In this document: in pieces, positions 55,501 through 64,000 of the stretch
How positions within the stretch are numbered: position 1 is the stretch's first letter
How the letters are laid out: each line of letters begins with the position of its first letter
Source of the DNA: Marthasterias glacialis
Taxonomy: Eukaryota; Echinodermata; Asteroidea; Forcipulatida; Asteriidae
Length of the DNA stretch: 64,000 nt
Reading direction: 5' to 3'
Assembly: GCA_911728455.2 (NCBI GenBank)
Contig: OU452230.1
Span: 2,344,300-2,408,299, forward strand
Position numbers and translations under genes: made by a program
Notes under the pieces: model-generated
Database searches by the model: none
Seen by the model: only the letters and a program-made list of their open reading frames with translations
Told to the model about the DNA's origin: nothing

Positions 55501-56590
55501 AAAAATCAGTATTTGTGTGTTTCCGTTTATTACATTGGCATCTGGGCACAAATGCAGATCTTTAATTAGTTGGGCTGAGCTTATTAGTAGAGTAATTCAT
55601 TGGGGGCGCCTATGCATAATGGTTTGGCATATAATTAACACATAGTGCGTCGGACTCAAGCTCTGGTGGCTGAGTCATCGGAGTGTGGGTTCGAGTCCCA
55701 GTCATGACACTTGTGTCCTTGAGCAAGGCACTTAACCATAATTGCTCCGTAAAAGTTGGGGAGGTAGAGCCTTCAGCTCTACCAGCCAGGCTTCTGATAG
55801 GTGATACCTAAGCCTACATCCTTATGGACTGTAAAGGGGGTAACTCTGTTTCAGCCCCAGGAGTAGGTGGCAACGGTCCCTGGAAAAAACAGTTGATTTG
55901 TAACCCACACCTCAAGTGGCTTACTAGTCTTGTGTGTCTGGCGACTTCTCAAAGAAGAAAAAACTTATGTTTCACGATTTTACGTTGAAACACGTTCAAT
56001 TGAAAAACAGGTAGTTCCGTATTTTTTCATATTAGGTTCACAAATGGGGTATTATATGCAGTTGTTTTTTTTTTTACTTGTGCTGAGTGGAGTAATTAAT
56101 GGGGCGCCTATGGACAATAGTTTGGGATATAAGGAACACATCTATGAAGAAAAAAGTTAATATTTAACAGTCTTTCGTTGAAACACTTTCAATTGAAAAA
56201 TCGGTATTTATGTGTTTTTGTATTTATATTAGATTCTCATGTGTGCAAATATACGCAGTTGTTTAACTAGTTGGTCTGAGCTAATTAGTTGACTAATTAA
56301 TTGGTGGCGCCTAGGCATAATGGTTGGGATTTAATTAACAGTATGATGAAAAAAGTTAATACTTCACGATTTTACGTTGAAACACTTTCACTTGAAAAAC
56401 AGGTAGTTGCGTGTTTTTGCATAGGTTCGCAAATGAGCCAATATATGCAGTTGTTTAATTAGTTGGGCTGAGCTTATTTGTAAAGTAATTAATTGGGAGC
56501 GCCTATGCATAGTAGCTCAGGATATAAGGAACACATCTATAATGAAAAAAATTAATATTTCACAGTTTTACGTTGAAACACTTTCAATTG
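55501..56590 (-). repeat. ~196-bp satellite, four units, interrupted by a SINE
   Basis: GGCGCC landmarks at 55,605, 56,103, 56,306 and 56,498 give spacings of 498, 203 and 192; subtracting the ~295-bp SINE (55,641-55,935) makes the first about 203. Shared words are GTTGAAACACTTTCAATTGA and GTTTAATTAGTTGGGCTGAG. Opposite orientation to 30,820-31,189. Confidence 0.85.
55641..55935 (+). mobile_element. tRNA-derived SINE inserted in satellite
   Basis: Head GTGCGTCGGACTCAAGCTCT, B box GGGTTCGAGTCCCAG, body GTGTCCTTGAGCAAGGCACT. It interrupts a ~196-bp satellite unit, so it is younger than the array. Confidence 0.75.
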
Positions 56591-57059
56591 AAAAATTGGA
56601 CATCATTCAACACTCAATGAATGACGTTGACCGTTTCTCACGGTCGTTGACTGACTTTTTGATATTTAGTGCCAGCACCAAATTTGTTGCCAGCACCAAA
56701 TTTAGTGCTCACTTCAGCCTTGTACAAAGATATTGACAAAATAGGAGACCGCCAACATTATGGCTGGATAGCTCAGTTGGTAGAGCGTCGGTACGTTAAA
56801 CCGGTGGTCGCAGATTCAAATCCCGCTCCAGTCAATTTTTCTTTGATCACCCAAAAATTGAAAATCATTACGACAGTGGCATTTTTGGACTGCAGAAAAA
56901 AATAAAACATACCGGAGAGCAAGGATAACGAGGGCGCTGTTAAAAAATACCAATCTAAGGCTAAAGTGAGCACTAAAATTGGTGGTGGCACCAAATTTCG
57001 AAAGGGTAGTTAACGACCGTCGCGAACAGTCAAGTTCATTCATTGAGAGTTACATGATG
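56591..57059 (+). mobile_element. Foldback centre with tRNA-like core
   Basis: Left part: TTTAGTGCCAGCACCAAATT and AAATTTAGTGCTCACTTCAG; right part, inverted: AAAGTGAGCACTAAAATTGG and GGTGGCACCAAATTTCG, plus paired GACCGT words. Between them a tRNA-like sequence (56,762-56,835: GGCTGGATAGCTCAGTTGGT, anticodon-loop region ACGTTAA, B box GATTCAAATCCCGC) has good acceptor and D stems but a broken T stem and a C at the position of the invariant loop U, so it is a tRNA fossil. Confidence 0.65.
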
Positions 57060-57300
57060 CCCTAATTTCAATTGACAGTGTTTCAACGTAAAATCGTGAA
57101 AAATACTTTTCTTCATAGATGTGTTCCTTATATCACAAAGCATTGTGCATAGGCGCCCAAATTAATTAGTCAACTAATTAGCTCCGCCCTATTAATTAAA
57201 CGAATGCATATATTTGCCCACTTGCGAATCTAACACACAAAAACACGCAACTACCGATTTTTTCAATTAAAAGTGTTTCAACGTAAAATTGTGACTTGTT
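57060..57300 (+). repeat. ~196-bp satellite unit, reverse of its left neighbours
   Basis: CAATTGACAGTGTTTCAACG, GATGTGTTCCTTATA, GGCGCC and TTAATTAAACGAATGC match the 30.8-31.2 kb units in the same orientation. With 55.5-56.6 kb it forms a large inverted structure. Confidence 0.75.
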
Positions 57301-57374
57301 GCAGCAAGACTTGTGCATGGTTAGGCCTACTAGTTCCTAGTTTTTAGTTTTTAGTTTTTTCTTTGGGACTTCCT

Positions 57375-57480
57375 GGATTCGAACCACCCACTGTCTTACT
57401 TCAAATCGGTCAGTCAACGTAGATTGTTAATTTCTTGCGCAAACACCACCCTATTTTGATCACTATATATAGGGCCTTGT
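57375..57480 (+). repeat. TATA-containing module, copy 2
   Basis: ATTCGAACCACC, ATCGGTCAGTCAAC, CACCACCCTATTTT and CTATATATAGGGCCTTG in the same order as the right flank of the 8-kb array (40,311-40,440). Confidence 0.6.
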
Positions 57481-57914
57481 GTAAAACTTATTTAGGCGCG
57501 TAAAATGAAAACGGTTTTGTTTTTCCTATTCATTGCCGCTAACCCAGACTTGAATCCATCGCGTGGCCTATTGTGGGTACTACGTAATTGGATGATTCAG
57601 CTTAAAAACTTCAATTTTTTGTATTGAAAAGTGTGTGGTGATCGCGGTCGTCTGGCCTAACGTTCCGTCGTGCGCTGTACACATCGTGCACATTTTATAC
57701 ATTACTTGTACATTTTTCAAGACTTGCTGGAACTGTCCTTACTGTCTTTATTCAGCCACTCGAAGGTTTCTTGTACAAACTCTGGAATATTTTTCACATA
57801 TTTCGAGAAAGAAAAGCCTCGATCGAATAAACAAATGCAACAATCATCATGTACCGAACCGCATTTTCCTATATGGAGGACGTCGTGTTTGTTTACATTT
57901 AATACCCACAATAG

Positions 57915-57924
57915 GTCACGTGAC
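57915..57924. promoter_or_regulatory. CLEAR/E-box palindrome GTCACGTGAC upstream of VPS45
   Basis: A perfect 10-bp match to the CLEAR consensus bound by TFEB/MITF-type bHLH-Zip factors (also fits USF/MAX), about 370 bp upstream of the VPS45 start codon. In vertebrates CLEAR sites control lysosome and endosome genes; here the link is inferred from position and motif only. Confidence 0.5.
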
Positions 57925-58287
57925 ACGGGTCGCGCAACCGGTCTTTTATGCACTTTGAAGACATCTGAAATTGAAAATTCGGCAAAAGTTCTCTTTTGCA
58001 GGCTAGCCCAGCCTATACATAATAATTGTCCCGTACTGCCCTTCGTGTAGGGAGTGACGGTCGTTGACGAAACCTTGAAATTGCTTGCAAGCTGCAAATT
58101 CGGTGTTGGCACTTAATTTAGAGCTCATTTTAGTCTGGTTCATCTCTAGTTGAACTTGAAATAAGGTTATAAATGCAAGCCATTAAATACTGACATGAGC
58201 GGTTAATGCAGGAAAAAAGAAGCTCAAAACGTCTTTCATTTGACTCAGAAAGTAGTCAGAGACGGAATATACAAAAGTGTGGTCATG

Positions 58288-58380
58288 ATGAATGTGATCC
58301 TTGCAGTGAAGCAGTATGTGGCAAAGATGATTGAAGAGAGCGGACCGGGAATGAAAGTGCTGCTGATGGACCGAGATACC
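58288..58380 (+). CDS. VPS45: VPS45 exon 1
   Basis: [20 protein letters not shown] then [11 protein letters not shown], donor ACC/GTGAGA, phase 0. The start was chosen to match human MNVVFAVKQY; ATG 58,285 is immediately upstream and in frame. Confidence 0.95.
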
Positions 58381-61300
58381 GTGAGATACATTTTGTTTAT
58401 TTAGGCCTAGTTTCTCTTTCCACAAATTAATATTGACATTCTTTCTCCATGGCTTACACCTTCATGGTTTTACTACCCATAAAGCCAGAAAGTAGACCAT
58501 GAACTGAGTAACCACGGCACGGTAAACATAGAAGTCCTTGAATTGATGGCCTTACTCAAGACCTAATAATGTTGGTAGAATTAGACCCAGTGACTGAGAT
58601 TTTGACATTATCGGTCAAACTATGACTCGTCGTAGTGTGAGTATGACCGACAAATGTCAAAATCTCAAAAAAGGAGTACAGCGCCCCAGTCACTGGGTCT
58701 ACTCAAGACCCAGTAACTGGCATGACTGGGGCACTGTACTTTTGTTGAAAAATGGAATTTTAACAAATAGCTGGAAAATCACCTTCCTGGCTTTTTTTAA
58801 CTGGGTCTAACAATCAATAGACATTTAATTGAACTCACGATCATTTTCTGTCCTCAAAATGAATGCTTTTTATTTAGGTCACAGGTTACTTTACATTTGG
58901 GATCTGGATATTCACCAAAGACTGATTGCTTTTCCAGCTATTCTGTTGTGTCTTTGTTGTCATACTACTCAGGTGGGATTCGAGCCCATGACACCTGCAT
59001 TCTAGAGCGGATGCATCTTAACCACTACACCACTGCGCAGGACTCGGGGAAAGCACTGAGTATACAGCTTGCTTATCATACATCGGTGTATGGTAAAACC
59101 AAAGAATTATTATTTAATCTTTATCCCAAACACAATTATTAAATCTCTTAAATTGTTTGCGGTAACTACTGCTAATTACGGGATTTGAACTTCCCTCTTG
59201 TCACAAGGCACACTCGGTGGTCTAGTGGAAAGACATCTGCCCTAGATTGCGGAGTTTGTGGGTTCGAATCCCACCTGAGTAGTAGGTCTATGCGTGTGAA
59301 TTTGTTTCCCGCAGGACTCAAAAAAGTACTAAATATTCAGCTTCCATAATGAACTGTTTTGTTTTTACCCTTTTTGTTTTAGATCAGCTATGTGAGCATG
59401 GTATATGCCCAGTCAGAGATTCTACAAAAGGAGGTGTATCTCTTCGAGTTGCTCAACTCCAATGCCAGAGAAATAATGAAACATCTTAGATGTATTTGCT
59501 ATATCCGTCCCACCAAGGTATTGCCAAGTCCAGTGCTTTAGAAAATAGGTTCACATTCTGCTTTGAACAGAACGGGCATGGAGTGTCGTGGCCAAGCGGT
59601 TAAGATCACCGTACTCAAGTTCTGGTGTTGTCGACAGCAGAGTGTGGGTTTGAATCCCGGTTGCGGCACTTGTGTCCTTGAGCAAGATACTTCACTGTAA
59701 TTGCTTTGTCCTTCGGACATGTCGGATGGGACATTAAGCCGTAGGTCCCGTGTACTAGGATTGGTAGTGCACTTAAAAGAACCCAGAACACTTATCGTGG
59801 AAGAGTAGGGGTTTACCCCGGTGTTTCTGGTGCACATAGCAAGCACCCTTATCTACAGGTTTCCTCAGGCTTGAGAGCTACAGTGATTAAGTTCACTTAT
59901 GAGGCATGCTTGGTTTCATTACCAGAAATATTAAATAATAATAATGATAATAATAATAATAATAACATGGAGGCCACAGAGGCCATGGCCTCCGTGGACC
60001 TGCAGCCTATATCTATCACAAATCTTTACGCATCTGCTTAAGTGCACTTGGGCAATAATCATTGCTGAAGTTGGGCCACTTGGGCAATCAAATGTGGCGC
60101 AAGTGGACTTTTAAACAGTTTGCGTAAGGTTTCAAGAAATCGGCTGGAGGTCTTGGTCTTGGCCTTGGTGCCCCTTCAGAAGGTTTCCATAGACTTGAAG
60201 ATTTTCCACTTGAAGTGCCCTTTGCTGAAAGAAAATGGCCTTGCCCTCTTACAAATTAAATTCAAGGCCTGACGGACCTCATCAATTTTCAGTTTTATTG
60301 ATTTTAAATACAGATGTTCATCAAAGGGTTGCCATGTTGTTTTTCTTCCATTCAAATCAATAACACCAAATCCAGGCATGATGGAAAAATGTGGTTAGGC
60401 CCCATTTTTGTAAAAGGTAAATCAATATTCACTGTTGCATGCAGGGAACAAAAATGGTGACAACATGACTTAAACTTACACTGACGTATGTTTTAACCAC
60501 AAATTCTTCTGCTGCAGGAAAACATTGATCTGTTGTGCCAAGAACTGAAGAGTCCGAAGTATGGAATTTACTGCATCTGTAAGTGTCTTCAAGTTTAGAT
60601 ACTAGTATTTTGTTTATATTCTCAAGCAATAAACCACAAGGGAAACTGACTGGGTAAGTTTTAAATCAATTTTGGGGTGAACAAAGAAAAATTGACTGGA
60701 ACAGGATTTGAACCTGCGACCACCGGTTTAACTGTTAAATTGTTTATATTCTGAAAAGTTTTACATGACTGTTTTAGCTCTAATAAGTTATTAACCCTAA
60801 CCATCGCCAACACTTCAAAAATCCAAGAGCATGTTTTGTTTGATTCTGTTGGACTGAGGACTTCTCATAGGATCAGGCATACCACCATAATCAGAGTCCA
60901 ACAGTTTGGATGTTGATGTTTACTATATGGTGTTGGATTTTGTTAGAGCAAGAGGAGGAATCCTAGAAAGAGTTTTTTTCCCCCAATGTTCAGTACAAGC
61001 CAGCATGTCCATTCACATGTTGAAACAATTTTTGGGATGGTCTCAGATACTAATCCACTTCCCGACGCAAATCTTCCGTTTTTTTCCCGTCCAGCCTGAC
61101 GGGACTATTTTCTCGGAATTGCCAGAATCATTTTTCTTTGAGAGTACCGCTGGCACAAAGAAACCTTGACTTGACAAAACCAAGGGAACAAAGATTCCCT
61201 TTGAAGCACCGGGATTTAAGATTTCTCTATCGAGAAAATGTCACATTCATGTACCATGAATTGCAAAACCTCGGCCGTGAGCTATGGCCGAGGACTGGTC

Positions 61301-63790
61301 CTAAATCCGGAGCAAAGGCTCGGTTCACTCGGACTGACGAATACACAATGATGGAAACCTCTTGATGTCTCGTAATCCTCGTCTTGGAAAAAAGGACAAA
61401 GGTCTGGAACCAGAGATTACACAATAACCCCCCCATGATAGCAGAAAATCGGCAAAATATACAGCACCATCTGTTCTCTCTGTGTAGGTGAAACGAAGCC
61501 TTGCACAGAAAGCTTTGTTCTGGGCTTTGAATTCTACACAAAATTACAAAACTCACATCACCCGTTTGCTGGCTCCGAAAATAACAGCATGTATAACTGC
61601 CATCCGGCGTCAACTGGTAAACAGAAGTTACAACAATTGGAATCGCTGCTTAATGTGAAGGATGCAAGTGGTCCCCTGTATAGTGTATTATACTGTATGC
61701 ATGTAAAATTGAAGATTTACATGTAACCGAAATTGCGCTGAAATTAGTATAACAAATGTATCATGTGTTTTGGGTTGACTAGATTTTAGCAACGTAGTAA
61801 GCAAGAGTGACGTGAAAAGGTTAGCTGAAGCAGATGAGCAGGAGGTTGTTAGGGAGGTCCAGGTATGTTCATCAGCATCCTCATCATCATCACAGCAGAC
61901 GTAACTTTATACTAACCCTCCTACTCTTGGTTGCTCTTTCCAATAAGTTGATGCACCATTTGAAAACCATTTGAAACCATTCACTGTTGTGGTTTTGAAT
62001 GGTGAGATAACTGTGTACAGTGTTGATTTCCCCAAGTGGTTTTGAATGGTAGGTAAGCTGATACAAAGCCTTGTGAGGATCGTTCCAAATGGTGGTACAG
62101 CTGTGGTGAATCAATGGACCCTCTATGCTAGGAATGGTTTTGAATGGTAGTACAGCTTGATATCAACACTGTCCAAATGATAATACCATGTGTGTACAAT
62201 AGCAAATGGGGAAACGTGAGAGTTGGAATTTTGAATGGTTTTGAATAGTCTAGTCGTAGGAGGGTTAATGTATTTTATGTTTGACTGACATATTTTTCGA
62301 AAAGTGCTGTTGTATTGTCACCTGATTGTTTTCAGTTGCTTAAAACATTTGATTGCTGTAGATTTTATTTATTGTATGTAATAACAGATCCATGTACTGA
62401 TGACGTCATGCTTTGTTTACATGTGCGCTTTCTTATGGTGGGGACCAGGGAAATGGGGTTGGGGGATGGGGAAGGATACCAACTTGAAGCTCCCATAGGA
62501 AAATGCATATGTAAAGAAAGTGTTACCTCATCAGTACAGGGGTCTAGTGCACCATCGATAAGGAATATTATTTTTGTTTTACACACTGAGGTTTTACACA
62601 CTGAGGTTTTACACACTGAGGCTTTACACACTGAGGTTTTATACAATGAGGTTTTACACACTGAGGTTTTACACACTGAGGCTTTACACACTGAGGTTTT
62701 ATACAATGAGGTTTTACACACTGAGGTTTTACACGCTGAGGTTTTACTTGCTGAGGTTTTACACGCTGAGGTTTTACACACTGAGGTTTTACACATTGAG
62801 GTTTTACACGCTGAGGTTTTACACGCTGAGGTTTTACACACTGAGGTTTTACACACTGTGGTGACCCATTCTCAGTATATCTTAGTTGTGGATTGTACCT
62901 TGTTGAGGGTCCCATGCTCGAATCTTGCCTGTTTTTGATTTTAAAACTTGTCTTTTTGTTTGGTAGGAGTTCTATGGCGATTACATTGCAGTTAGTCCTC
63001 ACATCTTCTCATTCAACATCGTGGGATGCTCACAGGTAACGTTTGACTGTTTAAAGGGACCATGCAGCTCATTTCAAATGTTTCTAAACCATAGAGCTAT
63101 TGACTGAGTGCTAATTCTTGATTCCACATTCAAACTTTTTTCACTCACTGTAGGTAGGTTAAATAGTCATTTTAGGAAGGTTAAATTCTGCATGGGAATA
63201 GGACATGTCTTTGGGGGTAGAACTAGCAACAAAAATGTAACAGTGATGTCATTTTGTTGTTGTCAGGAGCCATTTGATTGCTTTTGACCTTCTGTTGCTG
63301 GAAAAAGTTCTTTGTCTCTTCTGGGCACACAGCAATATCATCAGTTGGAAATGACGTTACCTTGTAGATGGGATTTGAATAACATGATGAGTTGTCGTTC
63401 CTTCGTAGGGTAACGTGTGGAAGACCGGCGTTCTGAACAGGATATGTGCCGGAGTTACAGCAGTACTTCTATCCCTCAAGAAATGTCCCATGATCCGTTA
63501 CCAGAACTCGTCTGAGCTGGCGAAACGATTAGCCGAAAACGTCAAGGTAAGTTCCTGTAATGTTTGGACCTCAGTTCATTTTACGTCATTGCCCACGATA
63601 ATTCTTGGTCGTGCCATTTTGGGATTCATGTTACCCCGGGAGTTACTGTGCAGGTGTTTGATTTTGATTTTGATTGCAGCAAGTGATATCTAAAGATGCT
63701 GGCTTGTTCGACTTCAGACGGACAGATGTACCACCACTGTTACTCGTCTTAGATCGCCACAGTGATGCTGTGACACCTCTCCTCCATCAG
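58288..63790 (+). CDS. VPS45: VPS45, Sec1/Munc18-family endosomal trafficking protein, 5' part (gene-level span)
   Basis: Seven exons (58,288-58,380; 59,383-59,517; 60,518-60,578; 61,783-61,862; 62,967-63,035; 63,409-63,546; 63,680-63,790) splice in frame into residues 1-229 of a protein collinear with human VPS45 (570 aa) without gaps over this stretch; the rest lies beyond the window. Known role: a cytosolic SM protein that binds the syntaxin of the TGN/endosome SNARE complex (Tlg2/STX16 type) and promotes vesicle fusion. Visible family blocks: [54 protein letters not shown] and the [10 protein letters not shown]...TPLLHQ block. Thr224, whose change to Asn causes congenital neutropenia in humans, is conserved. 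An extra in-frame ATG at 58,285 would add one Met. Exon parts cover SM domain 1 and the start of domain 2. A CLEAR-type E-box lies upstream. Confidence 0.95.
58582..58701. mobile_element. Hairpin MITE, ACCCAGTAACTGG family, copy 3
   Basis: TAGACCCAGTGACTGAGATT to CAGTCACTGGGTCTA with internal inverted TTTGACATTATCGGTC-like and GACCGACAAATGTC words. The left arm lacks the CTCCTTTTTT part, so this copy is internally deleted on one side. Confidence 0.75.
58706..58809. mobile_element. Hairpin MITE, ACCCAGTAACTGG family, degenerate copy 4
   Basis: Starts AGACCCAGTAACTGG and ends AACTGGGTCTA, four bp from copy 3, but the interior no longer pairs well. Confidence 0.6.
58965..59110. mobile_element. 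tRNA-like repeat, rearranged copy
   Basis: A minus-strand B box (GGGCTCGAATCCCACCTGAG) is followed by plus-strand GGACTCGGGGAAAGCACTGA and GTATACAGCTTGC, the tail of the 27,205-27,440 family. The head is inverted relative to the tail. Confidence 0.5.
59150..59340 (+). mobile_element. tRNA-derived repeat with double tRNA-like head, copy 2
   Basis: GCGGTAACTACTGCTAATTA with reversed B-box-like GGATTTGAACTTCCC, then CACTCGGTGGTCTAGTGGAA and B box GGGTTCGAATCCCACC, then GGACTCAAAAAAGTACT. Same module order as 27,205-27,440. Ends just before VPS45 exon 2. Confidence 0.6.
59383..59517 (+). CDS. VPS45: VPS45 exon 2
   Basis: T-rich acceptor TTTTAG; 45 codons, [20 protein letters not shown] through [10 protein letters not shown]; donor AAG/GTATTG. 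Near-identical to human residues 32-76. Confidence 0.96.
59518..60517 (+). other. VPS45 intron 2
   Basis: Mostly a SINE with a TAA-rich tail (59,583-59,945-60). Otherwise nothing recognised. Confidence 0.65.
59583..59945 (+). mobile_element. tRNA-derived SINE with TAA tail
   Basis: Leu/Ser-like head GTCGTGGCCAAGCGGTTAAG, B box GGTTTGAATCCCGG, body TGTCCTTGAGCAAGATACTT, GTCGGATGGGACATTAAGCC, AAAAGAACCCAG, and a (TAA)n tail to about 59,965. This is the most complete copy of the family in the window. Confidence 0.78.
60518..60578 (+). CDS. VPS45: VPS45 exon 3
   Basis: Acceptor [27 protein letters not shown] plus one base; donor ATCT/GTAAGT, phase 1. Confidence 0.93.
60579..61782 (+). other. 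VPS45 intron 3
   Basis: Contains a tRNA-like repeat on the minus strand (60,625-60,735). The stretch about 61,070-61,620 is GC-richer with short open frames but gives no splice-consistent exon. Confidence 0.55.
60625..60735 (-). mobile_element. tRNA-derived repeat (Lys/Asn-like head), minus orientation
   Basis: Reversed: TTAAACCGGTGGTCGCAGGT and GTTCAAATCCTGTTCCAGTC, then the CAATTTTTCTTTGTTCACCC body and CCCTTGTGGTTTATTGCTTG. Same family as 30,484-30,745 and 56,762-56,845. Confidence 0.65.
61783..61862 (+). CDS. VPS45: VPS45 exon 4
   Basis: Acceptor [27 protein letters not shown] and QEVVREVQ; donor CAG/GTATGT, phase 0. Compare human [20 protein letters not shown]. Confidence 0.95.
61863..62966 (+). 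other. VPS45 intron 4
   Basis: Contains the 15-bp minisatellite 62,576-62,860. In 61,930-62,230 the word TTTTGAATGGT recurs several times in both orientations (ACCATTTGAAA, GGTTTTGAATGG), an irregular degenerate repeat. Confidence 0.65.
62576..62860 (+). repeat. 15-bp minisatellite in VPS45 intron 4
   Basis: Nineteen units of GGTTTTACACACTGA-type sequence, no indels; variants include GCTTTACACACTGA, ATACAATGA, ACACGCTGA and ACTTGCTGA. A block of five units appears to be duplicated near the left end. As 15 is a multiple of 3 both strands show open frames, but these are intronic by-products. Confidence 0.95.
62967..63035 (+). CDS. VPS45: VPS45 exon 5
   Basis: Acceptor [27 protein letters not shown] then CSQ; donor CAG/GTAACG, phase 0. 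Confidence 0.95.
63036..63408 (+). other. VPS45 intron 5
   Basis: 373 bp, no feature recognised. Confidence 0.7.
63409..63546 (+). CDS. VPS45: VPS45 exon 6
   Basis: Acceptor [28 protein letters not shown] then [12 protein letters not shown] and [13 protein letters not shown]; donor AAG/GTAAGT, phase 0. The first 15 residues diverge from human, the rest is conserved. Confidence 0.95.
63680..63790 (+). CDS. VPS45: VPS45 exon 7 (last in window)
   Basis: Acceptor [28 protein letters not shown] then [17 protein letters not shown]; donor CAG/GTGGGT. Includes Thr224 (AVTPLLHQ) and the conserved DR motif. The next exon, expected to open with WTYQAMVHE-like sequence, is outside the window. Confidence 0.95.
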
Positions 63791-64000
63791 GTGGGTCAAG
63801 TACTTCTCGTTCCTTACATCATCATCCACGTTCTCTCGCTGTCGAGTTATGCCCTGTGCATACTTCACTCAAATTTTTAAAGTGAAGCAAATTTTACTTC
63901 GGGAAAGCATCTTGAATAAGGGAATAAAAGAGTGGTGACCGAGGTCTTAAACGGCTGTTTAAAACCGGCAGGGTCGTGGCCGTGTGATAAAGGACCGAGC
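63791..64000 (+). other. VPS45 intron 7, cut by window edge
   Basis: Intronic sequence to the end of the window, nothing recognised. Confidence 0.7.

Larger units (their letters stand above)
58381..59382 (+). other. VPS45 intron 1
   Basis: Contains two hairpin MITEs (58,582-58,701; 58,706-58,809) and two tRNA-like repeats (58,965-59,110; 59,150-59,340). Confidence 0.75.

Noticed and set aside
56762..56835. tRNA gene with GTT anticodon
   Set aside because: Acceptor and D stems pair but the T stem is broken, the base before the anticodon is C instead of T, and related fossils occur at 30.5 and 60.6 kb, so it is a SINE-type tRNA derivative.
59205..59281. tRNA gene (B box GGGTTCGAATCCC)
   Set aside because: The anticodon arm does not fold properly and the same sequence occurs within a larger repeat at 27.2 kb.
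62315..63002. Open frames of 96-207 codons with TEVLH or KTSVC repeats
   Set aside because: They are translations of the 15-bp minisatellite inside VPS45 intron 4, open on both strands because 15 is a multiple of 3.

Overview
The window is animal nuclear DNA, AT-rich (roughly 60% by eye) outside one long array, with small exons in long introns, consensus GT/AG splice sites, no operons, and many tRNA-derived SINEs, foldback transposons and minisatellites. Two genes are recognisable by protein sequence (OSTF1 and VPS45). The SINE style (a tRNA head followed by a CTTGAGCAAG-type body), the ATTCCACAAAGAGC-type MITE and the frequent AGGCCTA word suggest a marine invertebrate deuterostome, most likely an echinoderm. 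This is inference; no species is claimed.

Region 1 (1-16.1 kb, + strand): the 3' part of a spliced gene I do not recognise. Five short exons share one splice phase and run into a stop at 15,904 and an AATAAA at 16,040. Introns hold several MITEs and SINEs. Region 2 (16.1-30 kb, - strand): a complete eight-exon OSTF1 orthologue (SH3 plus ankyrin repeats, 216 aa), convergent with gene 1; the two poly(A) signals are only about 130 bp apart. Its introns contain a 931-bp foldback element with an exact 8-bp target duplication, two copies of a near-perfect hairpin MITE, a LINE 3' remnant and a 41-bp minisatellite.

Region 3 (30.5-41.3 kb): a repeat block dominated by an 8-kb array of a 20-bp, 75% GC unit (32,213-40,240), broken by a 500-N assembly gap. 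It opens very long but meaningless reading frames in several frames on both strands. The array is flanked by ~196-bp satellite units, a tRNA-like repeat and a TATA-containing sequence. The same set of modules recurs at 55.4-57.5 kb, together with a 15-bp relative of the 20-bp unit, so the array probably belongs to a composite repeat family.

Region 4 (41.3-57.6 kb): no confident gene. It holds TIR elements (43.06-43.60 kb; 44.28-44.71 kb with TTAA flanks), medium-size tandem repeats (about 155 and 104 bp), a ~550-bp tandem duplication and one candidate first exon. Region 5 (57.6-64 kb, + strand): the 5' part of VPS45, an SM-family regulator of endosomal SNAREs. Seven exons encode residues 1-229, preceded by a perfect CLEAR/E-box palindrome; the gene runs off the right edge. 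OSTF1 and VPS45 are not known to act together; their adjacency here is simply gene order.
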